A stretch of 64,000 nucleotides of DNA from Paracoxiella cheracis (GTDB lineage: Bacteria > Pseudomonadota > Gammaproteobacteria > Coxiellales > Coxiellaceae): the NCBI RefSeq assembly GCF_049348705.1, contig NZ_CP186485.1:1116001-1180000 (forward strand). The letters run 5' to 3'. This document shows positions 62,097 to 64,000 of the stretch, piece after piece. A model generated the notes under the pieces. The model did no database searches. It saw only the letters and a list, made by a program, of their open reading frames with translations, and was not told where the DNA came from. The translations under genes were made by a program, and so were the position numbers. Each line of letters opens with the position of its first letter. Positions within the stretch are counted from its first letter, which is position 1.

Positions 62097-63704
62097 ATGC
62101 CAAAAATAACGAGTAAAATTAATCCGCACAGCGATGAGTTTAAAAAAAATAAAGATGCGCTAGAAACACAAATTAAGGATCTTCAAGAAACGCTTGCAAC
62201 TATTGAAGAAGGCGGCCCCGAAAAATCGCGTCAACGCCAATTAGAACACGGCAAATTATTGGTTCGCGATCGCATTAATAAATTACTCGACCCGGGCTCT
62301 GCATTTTTAGAACTCTCACCGCTTGCCGGCTATCAGCTTTATAAAGACGATGTGCCTGCCGGTGGCATCATTACCGGCATCGGGCAAGTTGCAGGTCAGG
62401 AATGCATGATCGTCGCAAACGACCCCACCGTTAAAGGGGGCACGTATTATCCGATTACTGCCAAAAAACATTTACGCGCACAAGAAATTGCGCAAGCCAA
62501 TCATCTTCCTTGTATTTATTTAGTGGATTCTGGCGGTGCTTATTTACCAAAACAAGATGAAGTTTTTCCTGATCGCGATCACTTCGGGCGAATCTTTTAT
62601 AATCAAGCTAATTTATCCGCGAAAAACATCCCGCAAATTGCTGTTGTTATGGGCTCATGCACTGCCGGTGGTGCGTATGTGCCTGCCATGGCAGATGAAT
62701 CCATCATGGTGAAAAATCAGGCGACAATTTTTTTGGGCGGCCCACCTTTAGTCAAAGCCGCTACCGGTGAAATTGTTAGCGCCGAAGAATTAGGCGGTGC
62801 TGATGTGCATTGCAAAATTTCTGGGGTTGCCGATCACTATGCCAATGACGATGAACACGCCTTGAAAATTGCTCGCAACATCGTGGCCGATTTAAATCGC
62901 ACTAAAAAAATAACGTTAGCACTGGAGCCCATCGCAGAACCTGCTTACGACCCCGAAGAAATTCCCGGCATCATCAGCGCAGACTCGCGCATGCCTTACG
63001 ACGTCCACGAAATCATTGCACGCTTAGTCGATAACTCTGAATTTGATGAATTCAAAGCGCTTTATGGGCCAACATTAGTATGTGGTTTCGCGCATATTTT
63101 TGGTTATCCCGTCGGAATTATTGCAAATAACGGTATTTTATTTTCCGAATCTGCTTTAAAAGGTGCGCATTTTATCGATTTATGCAGCAAGCGCAAAATT
63201 CCTTTGGTTTTTTTACAAAACATTACCGGCTTCATGGTCGGCAAAAAATACGAAAACAGTGGCATTGCAAAACACGGTGCGAAAATGGTTAATGCCGTTG
63301 CCTGCACCAACGTGCCTAAGTTCACTGTTATTATTGGCGGCAGCTATGGCGCCGGCAATTACGCCATGTGTGGACGCGCTTATGATCCACGCTTTTTATT
63401 TATGTGGCCTAACGCGCGCATTTCTGTAATGGGCGGTGAACAAGCTGCACACGTCTTAGCACAAGTAAAACTCGATAAAATGAAACGCCACGGCGAAAGT
63501 TGGAGCGCGCAAGATCAAGAAACATTTATGGATCAAATACGGGCTAATTATGAGGCGCAAGCCAATCCATATTACGCCAGCGCTCGGCTTTGGGATGATG
63601 GTGTGATTAACCCGTTAGACACGCGACGAGTGTTAGGTTTGTGTATCTCTGCCTCATTGAATGCACCGATACATGATACACATTTTGGTGTATTTAGAAT
63701 GTAA
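62097..63704 (+). CDS. liuB: methylcrotonoyl-CoA carboxylase beta (carboxyltransferase) subunit
   Basis: This is a 535-aa carboxyltransferase. N-terminal RDRINKLLDPGSAFLEL, then the crotonase-like halves with VVMGSCTAGGAYVPAMADES and FLQNITGFMVGKKYENSGIA. KFTVIIGGSYGAGNYAMCGRAYDPRFLFMWP is characteristic of MCC-beta rather than propionyl-CoA carboxylase-beta. It works with a biotin-carrying alpha subunit (liuD), expected just beyond the window. It starts 11 bp after the thiolase. Confidence 0.95.
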   Translation: MPKITSKINPHSDEFKKNKDALETQIKDLQETLATIEEGGPEKSRQRQLEHGKLLVRDRINKLLDPGSAFLELSPLAGYQLYKDDVPAGGIITGIGQVAGQECMIVANDPTVKGGTYYPITAKKHLRAQEIAQANHLPCIYLVDSGGAYLPKQDEVFPDRDHFGRIFYNQANLSAKNIPQIAVVMGSCTAGGAYVPAMADESIMVKNQATIFLGGPPLVKAATGEIVSAEELGGADVHCKISGVADHYANDDEHALKIARNIVADLNRTKKITLALEPIAEPAYDPEEIPGIISADSRMPYDVHEIIARLVDNSEFDEFKALYGPTLVCGFAHIFGYPVGIIANNGILFSESALKGAHFIDLCSKRKIPLVFLQNITGFMVGKKYENSGIAKHGAKMVNAVACTNVPKFTVIIGGSYGAGNYAMCGRAYDPRFLFMWPNARISVMGGEQAAHVLAQVKLDKMKRHGESWSAQDQETFMDQIRANYEAQANPYYASARLWDDGVINPLDTRRVLGLCISASLNAPIHDTHFGVFRM

Positions 63705-63728
63705 TGTAAGAAGATTTAAGGAAAAACT

Positions 63729-64000
63729 ATGAGTGAACACTCACCTCTTATTCATGACACTGCAAATGGCATCAGTACCATCACATTCAATCGCCCTGAA
63801 AAACACAATGCCTTTGATGATCAGCTCATCGCCGATCTCACAACGCTGTTACAACGCATCGATAAAAACGCTGATGTTCGCGCAGTCATTTTAAAAGCAA
63901 ACGGACGCAATTTTTGCGCGGGTGCCGATTTAACGTGGATGAAACGCATGGCTTCATTTTCAAAAGAAGAAAACAAAGCCGATGCACTGCAATTAGCAAA
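63729..64000 (+). CDS. liuC: enoyl-CoA hydratase/isomerase, probable methylglutaconyl-CoA hydratase (3' end outside window)
   Basis: The first about 90 codons of a crotonase-fold protein: STITFNRPEKHNAFDDQLIA, VRAVILKANGRNFCAGADLT (oxyanion loop CAGADL), then the WMKRMASFSKEENKADA segment typical of methylglutaconyl-CoA hydratases. AAGGA lies 6 nt before ATG. Position after liuB supports the leucine-pathway role. Truncated by the window edge. Confidence 0.88.
   Translation, partial: MSEHSPLIHDTANGISTITFNRPEKHNAFDDQLIADLTTLLQRIDKNADVRAVILKANGRNFCAGADLTWMKRMASFSKEENKADALQLA

Noticed and set aside
1..64000. tRNA, rRNA or riboswitch genes
   Set aside because: I looked in the gaps for T-arm-like GGTTCGA motifs, conserved riboswitch cores and rRNA blocks and saw none convincing. 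A covariance-model scan could still find one.

Overview
The window is a stretch of bacterial chromosome with moderate-to-low GC, coding densely on both strands. Gene content and order point to a gammaproteobacterium. The evidence is the rpmF-plsX-fabH-fabG-acpP-fabF-mltG-tmk-holB-tatD block, divergent rluC/rne, trpR, recJ, PolX, cytoplasmic asparaginase and a leucine-degradation cluster. The style of the genes, with many truncated by insertion sequences, resembles host-associated Legionellales (Coxiella/Aquicella/Berkiella-like). That placement is inference and is not proven by any single gene.

Layout. Bases 1-10,140 hold ordinary accessory genes: Bax-inhibitor-1 family, AI-2E exporter family, a MerA-like flavoprotein, O-methyltransferase, MltB-like transglycosylase and glutathionyl-hydroquinone reductase. 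Two genes there (a GNAT acetyltransferase and an MBOAT O-acyltransferase) are broken, and a 3-hydroxyisobutyrate dehydrogenase is cut off by an IS. Bases 10,138-11,977 carry IS481-family DNA in head-to-head arrangement. Bases 12,000-37,460 are mostly intact housekeeping: a PagL-like deacylase, trpR, recJ, a POT transporter, glutamine synthetase II, the fatty-acid/replication operon (with fabD and pabC absent from their usual places), ansA, polX, rluC, rne and an ArtQ/ArtM permease pair. Bases 37,462-57,705 are a graveyard built by insertion sequences: three IS481-family copies plus one end fragment, four copies of a 1,721-bp IS4-type element and one IS982 element. These have interrupted or cut off an aspartoacylase-like gene, an MFS gene, a yadH-type ABC-2 permease, a large RTX/retention-module adhesin and a flippase-like gene. 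A truncated dinB-like gene lies in the same region with no IS at its broken end. serS survives in the middle. Bases 57,920-64,000 return to intact genes: pyrD, a methyltransferase-like gene and a leucine catabolic operon (isovaleryl-CoA dehydrogenase, thiolase, methylcrotonyl-CoA carboxylase beta, start of a methylglutaconyl-CoA hydratase).

The most striking item is a 249-bp, non-coding, hairpin-rich mobile sequence, here called E1. Five full-length copies that look identical and one diverged, truncated copy lie in this window. Each full copy sits inside a gene (GNAT, MBOAT, RTX adhesin, IS4 transposase, IS481 transposase). Deleting exactly 249 bp restores the host reading frame or the exact IS sequence, with no target-site duplication, and insertions occur in both orientations relative to the host gene. 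All six left flanks have C at position -4. This behaviour resembles non-autonomous relatives of Y1-transposase (IS200/IS605-like) elements rather than classical DDE MITEs or introns, but no mobilising enzyme is in the window.

A second family of short intergenic hairpin repeats (R2, four copies), an in-frame UGA shared by all three full-length IS481 copies, and recombinant sequence haplotypes among the IS4 copies are the other notable observations.
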